DNA from: Tatumella sp. JGM91
Lineage (GTDB): Bacteria; Pseudomonadota; Gammaproteobacteria; Enterobacterales; Enterobacteriaceae
Assembly (NCBI RefSeq): GCF_018257575.1
Contig: NZ_JAERJP010000013.1
Location: forward strand, 49,835-113,834
Length of the DNA stretch: 64,000 bases
Reading direction: 5' to 3'
This document shows positions 37,031 to 45,478 of this stretch, one piece after another. The stretch's first letter is position 1. Each line of letters begins with the position of its first letter. The notes under the pieces were generated by a model. That model was given only the letters and a program-made list of their open reading frames with translations, searched no databases and was not told the origin of the DNA. A program made the translations under genes and the position numbers.

Positions 37031-38050
37031 TCATATACGTGACGCGGGGCTGCTGCACAGATGACTGGGGCTGATACCATAGCGACGCCGAAAGGCAGTG
37101 GAAAAATTAGTAGCATGCTGGTAGCCAGACATCCATGCTGCCTGCTGTACACTGTAGCCCTGCTGCAGATAACGTCTGGCCAGTGCCAGGCGACAATCAC
37201 GTAAATAGTTAAAAACAGAATCACCATAAGCCTGACGGAATTTAGTCCGCAGACTGCTGCTGCTCATGGCTGCTGTTTTTGCCAGGGATTCGAGAGAATG
37301 GTTTTTTTCCGGACTGGAGGCCAGTAACTGACGAACAACTTCCAGCCGGTGACGTTCACCGGGCAAGGTTCGTGTATTCTGCTGCCAGTCGGGGGGCGTT
37401 ATCATCGTCCCCAGTAACTGCAGCATCAGTCCTTCCAGCATCAGTTCACGGGCAGCGGCCGTCGACTGATAACCGATAGCAAAGCGCATACTGGCCAGCA
37501 GAGAGTCGGGCAAATGCCAGACCGTAAACGGGGTACCGGTGCGTGGCCCGCTTTTCAATACCCTTGCCAGCGGAGACTGTGGCGGGGAGGAAACCGGGCT
37601 AAATCCGAGGGAAAGAGTGATTAGCCGCTGATCTTTATGATGACGGGCAGAGAGAACCGACGTTTTTCCCAGCGGGGTACTCAGCACCCTACCTGCTGAC
37701 AGGCTGACGGGCTGACCATTCAGTTGTAAATCCACATGGCCTTCCAGTACCACCAGCATATACAGGGGAGAACTGCCCGCCGATGTTGACTCATAGGGAT
37801 GCAGGATTTGTAAGTCAGAATGGGTCACACTCATCCCGGATGACAGTCGCCACTCTTCCACCCGCCCTCTGACCAGTTCGGTAGTATCGTCACCGCCGGG
37901 AAAACGATAATCAATCCCATAGCGGCTGCCGAATTCACGAAAATCCGCGACTAAAAATGAGCGCTGATTGATTTCAGACGAAAGACTGTTCATAGGGAAA
38001 GTTGCCGGTAAAGACGGAAGAGGCCCCGCTGATGAATTATTGCCCGGCAT
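37031..38050 (-). CDS. AraC-family (PchR/YbtA-like) siderophore-uptake regulator
   Basis: This protein of about 340 residues has a C-terminal AraC helix-turn-helix pair (LESLAKTAAMSSSSLRTKF and YSVQQAAWMSGYQHATNFSTAFRRRYG) and an N-terminal sensing domain. It resembles PchR/YbtA, which use a ferric siderophore as coactivator for the receptor gene. I start at the ATG at 38050; an in-frame GTG at 38068 is an alternative, and neither has a clear ribosome site. A Fur box precedes it and the receptor gene follows after 126 bases, so it is probably the receptor's activator. Confidence 0.85.
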   Translation of the reverse strand: MPGNNSSAGPLPSLPATFPMNSLSSEINQRSFLVADFREFGSRYGIDYRFPGGDDTTELVRGRVEEWRLSSGMSVTHSDLQILHPYESTSAGSSPLYMLVVLEGHVDLQLNGQPVSLSAGRVLSTPLGKTSVLSARHHKDQRLITLSLGFSPVSSPPQSPLARVLKSGPRTGTPFTVWHLPDSLLASMRFAIGYQSTAAARELMLEGLMLQLLGTMITPPDWQQNTRTLPGERHRLEVVRQLLASSPEKNHSLESLAKTAAMSSSSLRTKFRQAYGDSVFNYLRDCRLALARRYLQQGYSVQQAAWMSGYQHATNFSTAFRRRYGISPSHLCSSPASRI

Positions 38051-38078
38051 ATTAGCATTGAGAATCACAGCGAGTAAA

Positions 38079-38097
38079 TTAAATGATACTCATTTTC
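38079..38097 (-). promoter_or_regulatory. Fur box before the AraC-type regulator
   Basis: TTAAATGATACTCATTTTC matches the 19-base Fur consensus at 14 of 19 positions, with both inner TGATA and TCATT cores intact. It lies about 30 bases upstream of the regulator's ATG, where bound Fur would block transcription when iron is plentiful. Confidence 0.8.
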
Positions 38098-38184
38098 ATT
38101 TAATGGCCGGTAACAGCACCCCGCGGTCAGTCAGTAAATCAGTAAGAAAGGCAATACCGGGAGCAGCGCCTCCCGGTACTAATA

Positions 38185-39387
38185 TTAGTTATGCAGGTGG
38201 CGGCTGCATAAACGCACCACCAGAGCCAGCACCGCCGCAATCACTGACAGGATCACGACACCATTCCAGCCCCCGTGGGTCAGTGCCAGGCTTCCGAGGG
38301 CGGAACCGGCCGCCATACCGATAAATACGACCGTAAATAGCAGTGCATTCAGGCGGCTGCGTGCTTCCGGCGCCAGCCGGAAGACCAGGGTCTGATGGGC
38401 GACCAGTGATGCCTGGATCCCGAGGTCAAAAATAATGGCACTGACAACAATTATCCCCAGCTTCCCTTCTGCCGGGAATAACGGCATCAGCAGCATCAGC
38501 CCGAACGCAAAAATAACCAGTCCGGCACCTAACTGAGTGACGCGGGCAGGACCAATACGGTCCGCCATTCCCCCGGCTAAAGGTGCTGCCAGGGCGCCCG
38601 CGGCCCCTGCCAGACCGAATGCCCCCGCCACCGCACTGTCCAGACCAAAATCCTGATACAGCATCAGCGCCAGCGTTGACCAGAAAGCACTGAAAGCGAC
38701 AGATAACAGACCTTGCGCAATCGCAGCACGCCGCAGTGTCGCGTGTTGATGCCACAGCTTCCAGAGGGAGCGCATCAGTGAAGTCCAGGGAACCGCTGCC
38801 GATGGACGAAAAACCGGTAATACCCGCCATAGTGCCAGAGTAATCAATAATACCGATGCCGCAGCAATAAAATACAGACTCCGCCAGCCCAGATATTCAC
38901 CGATAATCCCGCTGACTACCCGTGATAACAGGATCCCGGTGAGTAGCCCGGTCATTACCGTGCCGACGGTTTTCCCGCGGCTGCGTTCCGGTGCCAGAGC
39001 CGCCGATGCCGGGACAATATCCTGTGCCATGGTCGCCGCCAGCCCGGTCAGCAAGCTCGCGACCAGTAATAAATTCAGTCCCGGTGCAACCGCACAGAGT
39101 ATCAGTGCCGCAACCAGTAATAATCCTTTCACGGCGATCAGCTTACGACGATCAAAGCGATCCCCCAGTGGCGTCAGCAACAGGATCCCCAGTGCGTAAC
39201 CTGCCTGAGTCAGCATCGGGATCAGTCCCGACTGGGCGGTAGTCGCATTAAACTGTTTTCCCATCAGTCCCAGCATTGGCTGGCTGTAATAAATAGCAGC
39301 AACACTTAGCCCGGCACCGGCGGCCAGGGTAAACAGTAGCGGGGCTGAAAGGTGTTCATCGTTTGTGGTCTGCTCAATTGCTGACAT
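38185..39387 (-). CDS. MFS transporter, probable drug or metabolite exporter
   Basis: This 400-residue, 12-helix major facilitator carries the loop 2-3 motif GDRFDRRKLI near residue 75 and the symmetric GGMADRIG. The family pattern (YYSQPMLGLMGKQF near the N-terminus) fits drug:H+ antiporter-like exporters. GGAG precedes the ATG by about 10 bases. It is divergent from a LysR-type regulator, the usual arrangement for a regulator controlling its neighbour. The substrate cannot be told from sequence. Confidence 0.82.
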   Translation of the reverse strand: MSAIEQTTNDEHLSAPLLFTLAAGAGLSVAAIYYSQPMLGLMGKQFNATTAQSGLIPMLTQAGYALGILLLTPLGDRFDRRKLIAVKGLLLVAALILCAVAPGLNLLLVASLLTGLAATMAQDIVPASAALAPERSRGKTVGTVMTGLLTGILLSRVVSGIIGEYLGWRSLYFIAAASVLLITLALWRVLPVFRPSAAVPWTSLMRSLWKLWHQHATLRRAAIAQGLLSVAFSAFWSTLALMLYQDFGLDSAVAGAFGLAGAAGALAAPLAGGMADRIGPARVTQLGAGLVIFAFGLMLLMPLFPAEGKLGIIVVSAIIFDLGIQASLVAHQTLVFRLAPEARSRLNALLFTVVFIGMAAGSALGSLALTHGGWNGVVILSVIAAVLALVVRLCSRHLHN

Positions 39388-39481
39388 TATTCTTTCTCCG
39401 TATCAGGGTTGAGTTAAGTAAACCTGAACTCTTTAATGCATGGTAGACTCGGATTACACAAATCTGTTATGCGTGGTACGT

Positions 39482-40420
39482 ATGAAAGTCGTCTCGTCCG
39501 GCAGTATTGACCGCATTGAATTGATGCAAACCTTTATCAGGATTGTGGAAAGTGGCAGTTTATCGGCCTGTGCACGGCAGCTTTCGGTCAGTCAGCCAAC
39601 GGTCAGCCGCCGGTTACAGGCATTAGAAAATATGCTCGGCCAGAAACTGATTATGCGCTCAACCCACGCACTGAAACTTACCGATGACGGGGAACGCTGT
39701 TACCGCAGGGCCCGGCAGCTGGTGGGTAACTGGTATGCGCTGGAAGATGAACTGACTAACAGCCACGATGAACCGGTGGGTACACTGCGGGTGCGGGCTC
39801 CCCATGCCTTTGGTCAGGACCAGATGATTGCGCCACTGGTTGACTGGTTACAACAGTCCCCGGCCCTGAATATCGAGTGGATGCTGAATGATCGTACCCC
39901 TGATTTTGTGGCCGAAAATATTGACTGTGCTATCCAGGTCGGTGCGCTCAGTGACCCGGATTTAGTCGCGATTCAAATCGCCGAAGTCCCCCGCAGTCTG
40001 GTTGCCACACCACAATTGCTGGCCAGTGTACCGCCGCTGGAAACACTCGACCATCTGGCGGCCCTTCCGTGGCTTTCCCTGAGCACTTTTTATCGTACTG
40101 AAATTACCCTGAAACACACTCATCATGCACTCAGTCAGACCATCACCATCAGTCCCCGCCTGCTCAGTGACAGCATTTATGCTGTAAGAAAAGCGGCGGT
40201 GGCGGGAATGGGGGTCGCGCTGGTATCGTCCTGGCTGGTGGCTGATGATCTGGCGACAGGCCGTTTACTGGAACCTTTGCCGGAATGGCAGGCTCCGCCA
40301 CTACCGGTCTGGCTGACTTATCCGTGGGCCAGCTATTACCCGGCCAGGCTACGCCATTTTTTCAGCATGATAAAGCAGGTGATGCCCACCCTGACAGGTA
40401 CCCGCCCGGCGACAAAATAG
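39482..40420 (+). CDS. LysR-family regulator, divergent from MFS exporter
   Basis: This LysR-type regulator of 312 residues has an N-terminal winged helix (LMQTFIRIVESGSLSACARQLSVSQPTVSRRLQALE) and a periplasmic-binding-like effector domain. I start at the ATG at 39482; upstream in-frame codons to 39440 lie in the promoter region and a later ATG at 39524 is also possible. The sequence belongs to the CrgA-like subgroup. It probably controls the divergent MFS gene. The effector is unknown. Confidence 0.85.
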   Translation: MKVVSSGSIDRIELMQTFIRIVESGSLSACARQLSVSQPTVSRRLQALENMLGQKLIMRSTHALKLTDDGERCYRRARQLVGNWYALEDELTNSHDEPVGTLRVRAPHAFGQDQMIAPLVDWLQQSPALNIEWMLNDRTPDFVAENIDCAIQVGALSDPDLVAIQIAEVPRSLVATPQLLASVPPLETLDHLAALPWLSLSTFYRTEITLKHTHHALSQTITISPRLLSDSIYAVRKAAVAGMGVALVSSWLVADDLATGRLLEPLPEWQAPPLPVWLTYPWASYYPARLRHFFSMIKQVMPTLTGTRPATK

Positions 40421-40520
40421 TCTGTTCCGGTGATCCGCGGATCCAAACCGCAGGCTGGCAGAGAAGAAAACGGCCCCGTCAGAAAGCGGAGCCGTTGCAG
40501 CATCAGGTTAACGGTAAGGA

Positions 40521-41024
40521 CTAATGGGCTGATTTGCCATAACGTGACATTTTATCCAGGTATCCCATCACAAAGGCTGACAGTACAAAGGTCAGGTGCA
40601 ACAGGATATACCAGAGTATTTTGCTGTTATCGATACTTTTCATTTCCATAAATACTCTGAGCAGATGAATCGAAGAGATGGCGACAATCGAGGCCGCGAC
40701 CTTATTCTTCAGCGAGCCGGAGTCCATTTTTCCCAGCCAGTTCAGCTTTTCTTTATGCTCATCAATATCCAGCGCTGAGATAAAGTTTTCATAGCCGGAC
40801 AGCATCACCATAATCAGCAATCCCCCCACCAGCGCCATATCTATCAGCGATAATAACAACAGGATAAGTTCATTTTCGGTCACCGAGAGAATATGCGGCA
40901 GAACATGCACAATTTCCTGAAAGAATTTGATCGTTAATGCCAGCAGCCCGAGCGACAGTCCTAAGTAAACCGGCGCTAACAGCCAGCGAGTGGCATACAT
41001 CATATTTTCGATAAAACGTTCCAT
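40521..41024 (-). CDS. yqhA: UPF0114 membrane protein YqhA
   Basis: This 167-residue inner-membrane protein of the UPF0114 family matches E. coli YqhA in length and sequence ([56 protein letters not shown]). It has about four hydrophobic helices. Function is unknown. I start at MERFIE (41024) rather than four codons earlier, in line with relatives. Confidence 0.9.
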   Translation of the reverse strand: MERFIENMMYATRWLLAPVYLGLSLGLLALTIKFFQEIVHVLPHILSVTENELILLLLSLIDMALVGGLLIMVMLSGYENFISALDIDEHKEKLNWLGKMDSGSLKNKVAASIVAISSIHLLRVFMEMKSIDNSKILWYILLHLTFVLSAFVMGYLDKMSRYGKSAH

Positions 41025-41142
41025 AACAACCCGCAAAATATTAAATATATCCCGGCAGTATACCCGACTGGAGATTCAGCCTGTAACCCCGTGGTTGTTT
41101 TTCTCTGCACCGGCGGGCAACCCCGCCTGTCACCGCCGGCGG

Positions 41143-42975
41143 TTAATCTGTGCCGACAAAACCGCCGGTTTGTCGCTGCCATAAGCGCGCATAGACGCCC
41201 TGTTTTTCCAGCAACTGCTGATGATTCCCCGTTTCTGCAATTTTTCCCTGTTCCAGCACAATCAGCCGATCCATCCGTGCGATGGTCGATAGACGGTGGG
41301 CGATGGCTATCACCGTTTTCCCGGTCATCAGTGATTCCAGGCTTTCCTGAATTGCCGCTTCGACTTCTGAATCCAGTGCCGAAGTCGCTTCGTCCATAAT
41401 CAGAATCGGGGCATTTTTCAGCAGTACCCTGGCAATCGCAATACGCTGCCGCTGACCGCCGGAAAGTTTTACCCCCCGCTCACCGACATGTGCATCCAGC
41501 CCGTACCGTCCCAGGGAGTCAGACAACTGAGGTATAAATTCTTCCGCCCGCGCCCCGCGGATAGCCGCGGCGATTTCAGCATCACTGGCATCAGGACGGC
41601 CATACAGCAGGTTGTCACGGATAGAACGGTGCAGTAACGAGGTGTCCTGGGTGATCATCCCAATCTGACTGCGCAGACTTTGCTGGGTTACCCCGGCAAT
41701 ATCCTGTCCGTCGATACAGATACGGCCTTCATTCAGGTCATACATCCGCAGTAACAGGTTCACCAGGGTAGATTTACCCGCTCCGGAAGCACCAATCAGA
41801 CCGATTTTTTCTCCGGGTTTAATTGTGATATCGATATCCGACAGAATTGGCCGGCCATGACCATAGCGGAAAGAGAGGTGGTCGAAGTGAATTTCTCCGG
41901 CAGTGACCTTCAGTTCCGGGGCTGCGGGCTTATCCTGAACACTCAGTGGTTGTGAGATAGTCGCCATACCATCCTGGACCATACCAATATTGGCAAAAAT
42001 ACCGTTCACCACCCACATAATCCAGCCGGACATATTCACCAGTCGGATCACTAACCCGGTCGCGAGTGCAATAGCGCCGACCGAAATTAACGACTGAGTC
42101 CATAAAATTAACGCCATACCGGTGGTACTGACGATCAGTGCGCCATTCAGTATCGAGAGCGTAACATCCATGGCGGTTATCATTCGCCCGGCATGCTGCG
42201 TTTTCACGGTCTGGTCATGAATCGCCTCGCGGGCCTTATTTTCTTCCAGTGAACTGTGGGCGAATAACTTCAGGGTCGCAATATTAGTATAACCATCAAC
42301 AATAAAACCCATCAGTTTCGACCGGGCCTCAGAAGATACCACTGAACGTTGTTTTACCCTCGGGACAAAAAATAATAATGAGGAAACGTATATTACCATC
42401 CAGATAATTAACGGAATCATTAATTTCCAGTCTGCGGCCGCAAACAGTACCAGGGCGGTGATGGCATAGATTAAGACGTGCCAGATAGCATCCACCAGCT
42501 GTACTGCAGAATCACATAATGAATTACCGGTCTGCATAATTCGCTGGGCAATACGCCCGGCAAAATCATTCTGGAAAAAGGTCAGGCTCTGCCGCAGCAC
42601 ATATTTATGATGCTGCCAGCGTATCATACTGGTCATCCGCGGATTAATCGTCTGGTGGATTAACAGATCATGCAAGCCGATAAACAGCGGCCGGATGATC
42701 AATGCAACAGCCCCCATCCAGCTAAGTAATATCCAGTGGTCAGTGAATAAGGTCGCCGGTTTTGAGGCATTCACTAAATCGATAATCTTACTCAGATAGC
42801 CAAACAGCGACACTTCAATCAGCGCGCCGACTAAGCCAACCACCAGTAACCCGGCAAAAGATGGCCAGACCTGGCGCAGATAATAAGCGTAGAAGCGGCC
42901 AATGGTTTCAGGAGGAGAATCGGAAGGTGCTTCACGGAAAATATCGATAAATCGTTCAAAACGTTCAGATAGCAT
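41143..42975 (-). CDS. ABC exporter, fused membrane and ATPase domains
   Basis: This 610-residue half-transporter has six helices in the first 340 residues and a C-terminal ATPase: Walker A GASGAGKST at 395-403, signature LSGGQ at 504-508, Walker B ILIMDEATSALD, and the switch histidine in IAHRLSTI. It would act as a homodimer in the inner membrane exporting lipid, drug or peptide. It belongs to the MsbA-like multidrug branch, and no peptidase domain or substrate gene is next to it. It lies between yqhA and crcB, each on the same strand. Confidence 0.87.
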   Translation of the reverse strand: MLSERFERFIDIFREAPSDSPPETIGRFYAYYLRQVWPSFAGLLVVGLVGALIEVSLFGYLSKIIDLVNASKPATLFTDHWILLSWMGAVALIIRPLFIGLHDLLIHQTINPRMTSMIRWQHHKYVLRQSLTFFQNDFAGRIAQRIMQTGNSLCDSAVQLVDAIWHVLIYAITALVLFAAADWKLMIPLIIWMVIYVSSLLFFVPRVKQRSVVSSEARSKLMGFIVDGYTNIATLKLFAHSSLEENKAREAIHDQTVKTQHAGRMITAMDVTLSILNGALIVSTTGMALILWTQSLISVGAIALATGLVIRLVNMSGWIMWVVNGIFANIGMVQDGMATISQPLSVQDKPAAPELKVTAGEIHFDHLSFRYGHGRPILSDIDITIKPGEKIGLIGASGAGKSTLVNLLLRMYDLNEGRICIDGQDIAGVTQQSLRSQIGMITQDTSLLHRSIRDNLLYGRPDASDAEIAAAIRGARAEEFIPQLSDSLGRYGLDAHVGERGVKLSGGQRQRIAIARVLLKNAPILIMDEATSALDSEVEAAIQESLESLMTGKTVIAIAHRLSTIARMDRLIVLEQGKIAETGNHQQLLEKQGVYARLWQRQTGGFVGTD

Positions 42976-43152
42976 AGCGTATGACCCGGAGCTGAAGAAT
43001 TAACCGATAGCTTAGTGCAAAACGCACCATCCTTCAGCATGTCAGCGGAAAACGGGCTGATGCCGCAGATCGGCGGCGGCCACAGGATCCGATCACGCGG
43101 ATCCTGTGGCCGTACCGGCAATTCATCTCACCGGACCGGCCGTGATACTCTG

Positions 43153-43530
43153 CTACCCGATGAGGGTAATCAGTGTAAAGCCGGCAAATGTCATCAGTAA
43201 AGTACCGAACAGATGAAGGCAGGCACTGCTCATTGCCCAGAAATACTTACCGGATTGCAGCATGACCATCAGTTCCGCCGAAAAGGTCGAAAAGGTTGTC
43301 AGACCACCACAGAGTCCGGTAGTGATTAATAGTTTCCAGGCAGGATCCAGCTGAGGATGGCGGACAAACCAGGCCAGAGCCCCGCCGATAATAAATCCAC
43401 CGGCCAGGTTGACCAGTAACGTGCCGAGCGGTAAGCCCGGAAATACCGGATTAAATCTGACCGAGCACCACCAGCGTAACAAACACCCGGCACCACCCCC
43501 GAGTAACACAGCCATAAAAGACTTCAGCAT
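43153..43530 (-). CDS. crcB: fluoride channel CrcB/FluC
   Basis: CrcB forms a dual-topology dimeric channel that lets fluoride leave the cell. The 125-residue protein starts at MLKSFMAV (43530), has four helices, and carries GGGAGCLLRW near the N-terminus, Asn41 and the phenylalanine-rich TTFSTF at 78-83, which line the fluoride path in characterised homologues. The longer open frame to 43602 is not needed. A fluoride riboswitch sits in its leader. Confidence 0.93.
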   Translation of the reverse strand: MLKSFMAVLLGGGAGCLLRWWCSVRFNPVFPGLPLGTLLVNLAGGFIIGGALAWFVRHPQLDPAWKLLITTGLCGGLTTFSTFSAELMVMLQSGKYFWAMSSACLHLFGTLLMTFAGFTLITLIG

Positions 43531-43603
43531 ACCAGTTTCCTGAATATTATTATGCCGCGGGGAGACATGACCGGTGACAGGGGAAAGCACCTGACACAGC
43601 AAA

Positions 43604-43620
43604 CTCCCCGCCAGGCGGGT
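43604..43620 (-). promoter_or_regulatory. possible expression-platform hairpin of the riboswitch
   Basis: Directly after the aptamer on the minus strand, CCCGC and GCGGG form a short stem followed by GAGTTTG. It could be the transcription-terminating or ribosome-masking half of the switch. The T-run is poor, so the mechanism is unclear. Confidence 0.4.
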
Positions 43621-43630
43621 TAAGTTTTAT

Positions 43631-43697
43631 GTCAGGCGTCATCAGCTGTTCCGGTATCAGAACAGCGGTTGGTTGAGGCGGAACACCATCACCCCGC
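43631..43697 (-). ncRNA. fluoride riboswitch (crcB motif)
   Basis: The minus-strand leader of crcB contains the conserved blocks of the crcB motif in order: GATGGTGTTCCGCC (43677-43690), ACCGCTGTTC...GAACAGC forming a 7-bp hairpin (43645-43651 with 43660-43666), and CTGATGACGCCTGAC (43631-43645). Order and spacing agree with the known Pseudomonas syringae example. It lies about 100 bases before the crcB start. Confidence 0.9.
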
Positions 43698-43706
43698 AGT
43701 GGCAGT

Positions 43707-43733
43707 AAAACGGCAGATCATGATGATCTGCCG
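43707..43733 (-). terminator. intrinsic terminator after mntP
   Basis: CGGCAGATCA and TGATCTGCCG form a 10-bp perfect stem with a 3-nt loop, followed on the minus strand by TTTT. It lies after mntP and just before the crcB riboswitch, separating the two transcripts. Confidence 0.82.
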
Positions 43734-43833
43734 TCACTGTATATACTGCCGGAAAATAATAGCCTGTGAAGGCGGATCAGACAACATGCCTTTGCTGAAT
43801 ACTGCCGGAAAGGCAGACCCGGGGAACCCGGTA

Positions 43834-44406
43834 TCAGCTGAATATACCCAGATGTTCAGTAAGGATGGTGCAGCCAATGCCTATCAGCACAACGCCGCCC
43901 AGGACTTCAGCCCATTTCCCAAGGATAGGACCGATAAACCGGCCAACTAAGACTCCGGTGGTTGCCATAATCGTCGTCGCCGCTCCGATAGCCACTGCGG
44001 TAATAACTATATTCACCTGCAGAAAAGCCAGCCCCACGCCTACGGCCAGTGCATCCAGGCTGGTGGCGACTGCTGTCATCGCCAGCACCATAAAACCATG
44101 ACGCTCAGGGGCAACACACACCTCAGCGGCGCCATGCCGGAAGCCACCCATCACCATTCTGCCGCCCAGTATCGTCAGCAGGAGAAAAGCAATCCAGTGG
44201 TCCCACGCCATCACATACTGGCTGGCCGCCAGGCCAATACCCCAGCCAATCAATGGCGTCAGCATTTCGATACCACCAAAGATAGCACCGGTACGTAATG
44301 CCTCTTTCATTCCCGGCCGTTTAAGTGCTGCGCCTTTTCCCAGCGCCGCGGCAAAGGCATCCATCGACATGCCAAAGGCAAGAATAATTGTAGTAATTAC
44401 ATCCAT
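43834..44406 (-). CDS. mntP: manganese efflux pump MntP
   Basis: MntP (YebN) exports excess manganese across the inner membrane. The 190-residue protein has six helices in two repeats and the family motifs [15 protein letters not shown] near the N-terminus and [15 protein letters not shown] near the middle, with the acidic residues thought to bind metal. An MntR box is visible upstream. The GGGGAGTAG core of the manganese riboswitch seen before E. coli mntP is not evident. Confidence 0.94.
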   Translation of the reverse strand: MDVITTIILAFGMSMDAFAAALGKGAALKRPGMKEALRTGAIFGGIEMLTPLIGWGIGLAASQYVMAWDHWIAFLLLTILGGRMVMGGFRHGAAEVCVAPERHGFMVLAMTAVATSLDALAVGVGLAFLQVNIVITAVAIGAATTIMATTGVLVGRFIGPILGKWAEVLGGVVLIGIGCTILTEHLGIFS

Positions 44407-44527
44407 CAGGTTTATCGCTCAGACTTGTCTCTCAGGACAATTAAAGTTGCTCTGACTTCCGGCAACCGGGTGATGCGCAGTCTACCACGAAGGGATGGAT
44501 TAAAAAAGACAATAAAATCATGGGGTT

Positions 44528-44549
44528 AGTTATAGCAAAGGCTATAACT
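44528..44549 (-). promoter_or_regulatory. MntR operator of mntP
   Basis: AGTTATAGC and GCTATAACT are perfect 9-base inverted repeats separated by AAAG, closely matching the enterobacterial MntR box (AACATAGC-N4-GCTATGTT type). It sits about 120 bases upstream of the mntP ATG. In E. coli MntR bound to manganese activates mntP. Confidence 0.85.
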
Positions 44550-44720
44550 TATAACATTCGCTAAGTTTATGCTAACTCAATGGAAAATAAGCAACTTCAG
44601 AAAGATCCTGCTGTCTGCAGGCATAAGTTCCGCCTTATGAATATCCCCTGATGATGATTGAAACCGGCCAGCAATTCCCGGAGAATGTCAGGCACTCTTC
44701 TTTTCCTGTTGCGGATCATT

Positions 44721-44963
44721 ATGAAAAACCCTCTCGAAAGCTTGCTTATTCCCTGTGGCATATTATTAGCGGGGTTCTTATCAGCCTTACTGTTGCCGGC
44801 ACCGGCATTCGGGTTGCCTGTCGCCAGAGCGCTGATGTCTGCACTGCATATTATGGATTTAAACCAGCTGTATACCATCGTCTTCAGCCTGTGGTTTTTG
44901 TTACTTGGCAGCGTGGAATTTTTTGTGATTCGCTTTCTGTGGCGTCGTTTCACCCGCCACTGA
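44721..44963 (+). CDS. YbdJ-like small membrane protein (DUF1158)
   Basis: The start at 44721 (MKNPLESLLIPCGILL) gives 80 residues with two hydrophobic helices and a positively charged end (RFLWRRFTRH). The pattern MDLNQLYT--F-LWFL-LG--E-FV-RF-WRR matches what I recall of E. coli YbdJ, a small protein of unknown function. The ribosome site is weak. Recognition is from memory and moderately certain. A frame on the opposite strand over the same bases is its shadow. Confidence 0.65.
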   Translation: MKNPLESLLIPCGILLAGFLSALLLPAPAFGLPVARALMSALHIMDLNQLYTIVFSLWFLLLGSVEFFVIRFLWRRFTRH

Positions 44964-45478
44964 AATAAGCCTGCATTCCCCGCGATGCCGGGGAGGATAA
45001 CCCGCAGAGGTGATACACAATTAAATAACAAATAACATACAAATATTGCTCTTTATATCTCTTCCTCCTCTAAACAATAACAGAATAAATATATTTTATT
45101 ATCAATTAGTTGAAAATTTTGTTTTTTTGAACTTCTTCACACTTTCTTTCAGAATTTTTATTTTCCCTTCCGCGAAGAAAAATATATAAACAGTTGAAAT
45201 TCAATAATTTTAAATATTAATGCTGTCGGTAAAAGGCAGAAATTCCGCCTGTTTTTTTAATAAAAGATCCGCGACAAAGACTTGTTTAATTCTGAGGCAG
45301 AAATGTTATATTCATAGGTAAAACATATAACCTGGTATTAACGCCTTCCCCCCCGGGCAGGATATTACCGGATAACTTTTGGCCTGTCAGACAAGCTCCG
45401 GATGCTTAACGAAAGGCCTCTATTTTGCCCGCAAGCCTGTCAGGGAAAGACACCCGACAGAAGAGGAGATATTGCCTC
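44964..45478. other. AT-rich upstream region of mqo
   Basis: These 515 bases contain no supported gene. A 6-bp hairpin (44977-44994) follows the YbdJ-like gene. Bases 45030-45310 are strongly AT-rich, followed by the mqo leader with GAGGAG at 45462-45467. Confidence 0.5.

Noticed and set aside
44407..44527. Manganese riboswitch (yybP-ykoY) in the mntP leader
   Set aside because: The conserved GGGGAGTAG core is not visible, so I do not call it; a covariance search could still find a diverged copy.
44597..45031. 144-codon minus-strand frame
   Set aside because: It lies opposite the YbdJ-like gene and has no recognisable features; the plus-strand product has clear helices and a known pattern.
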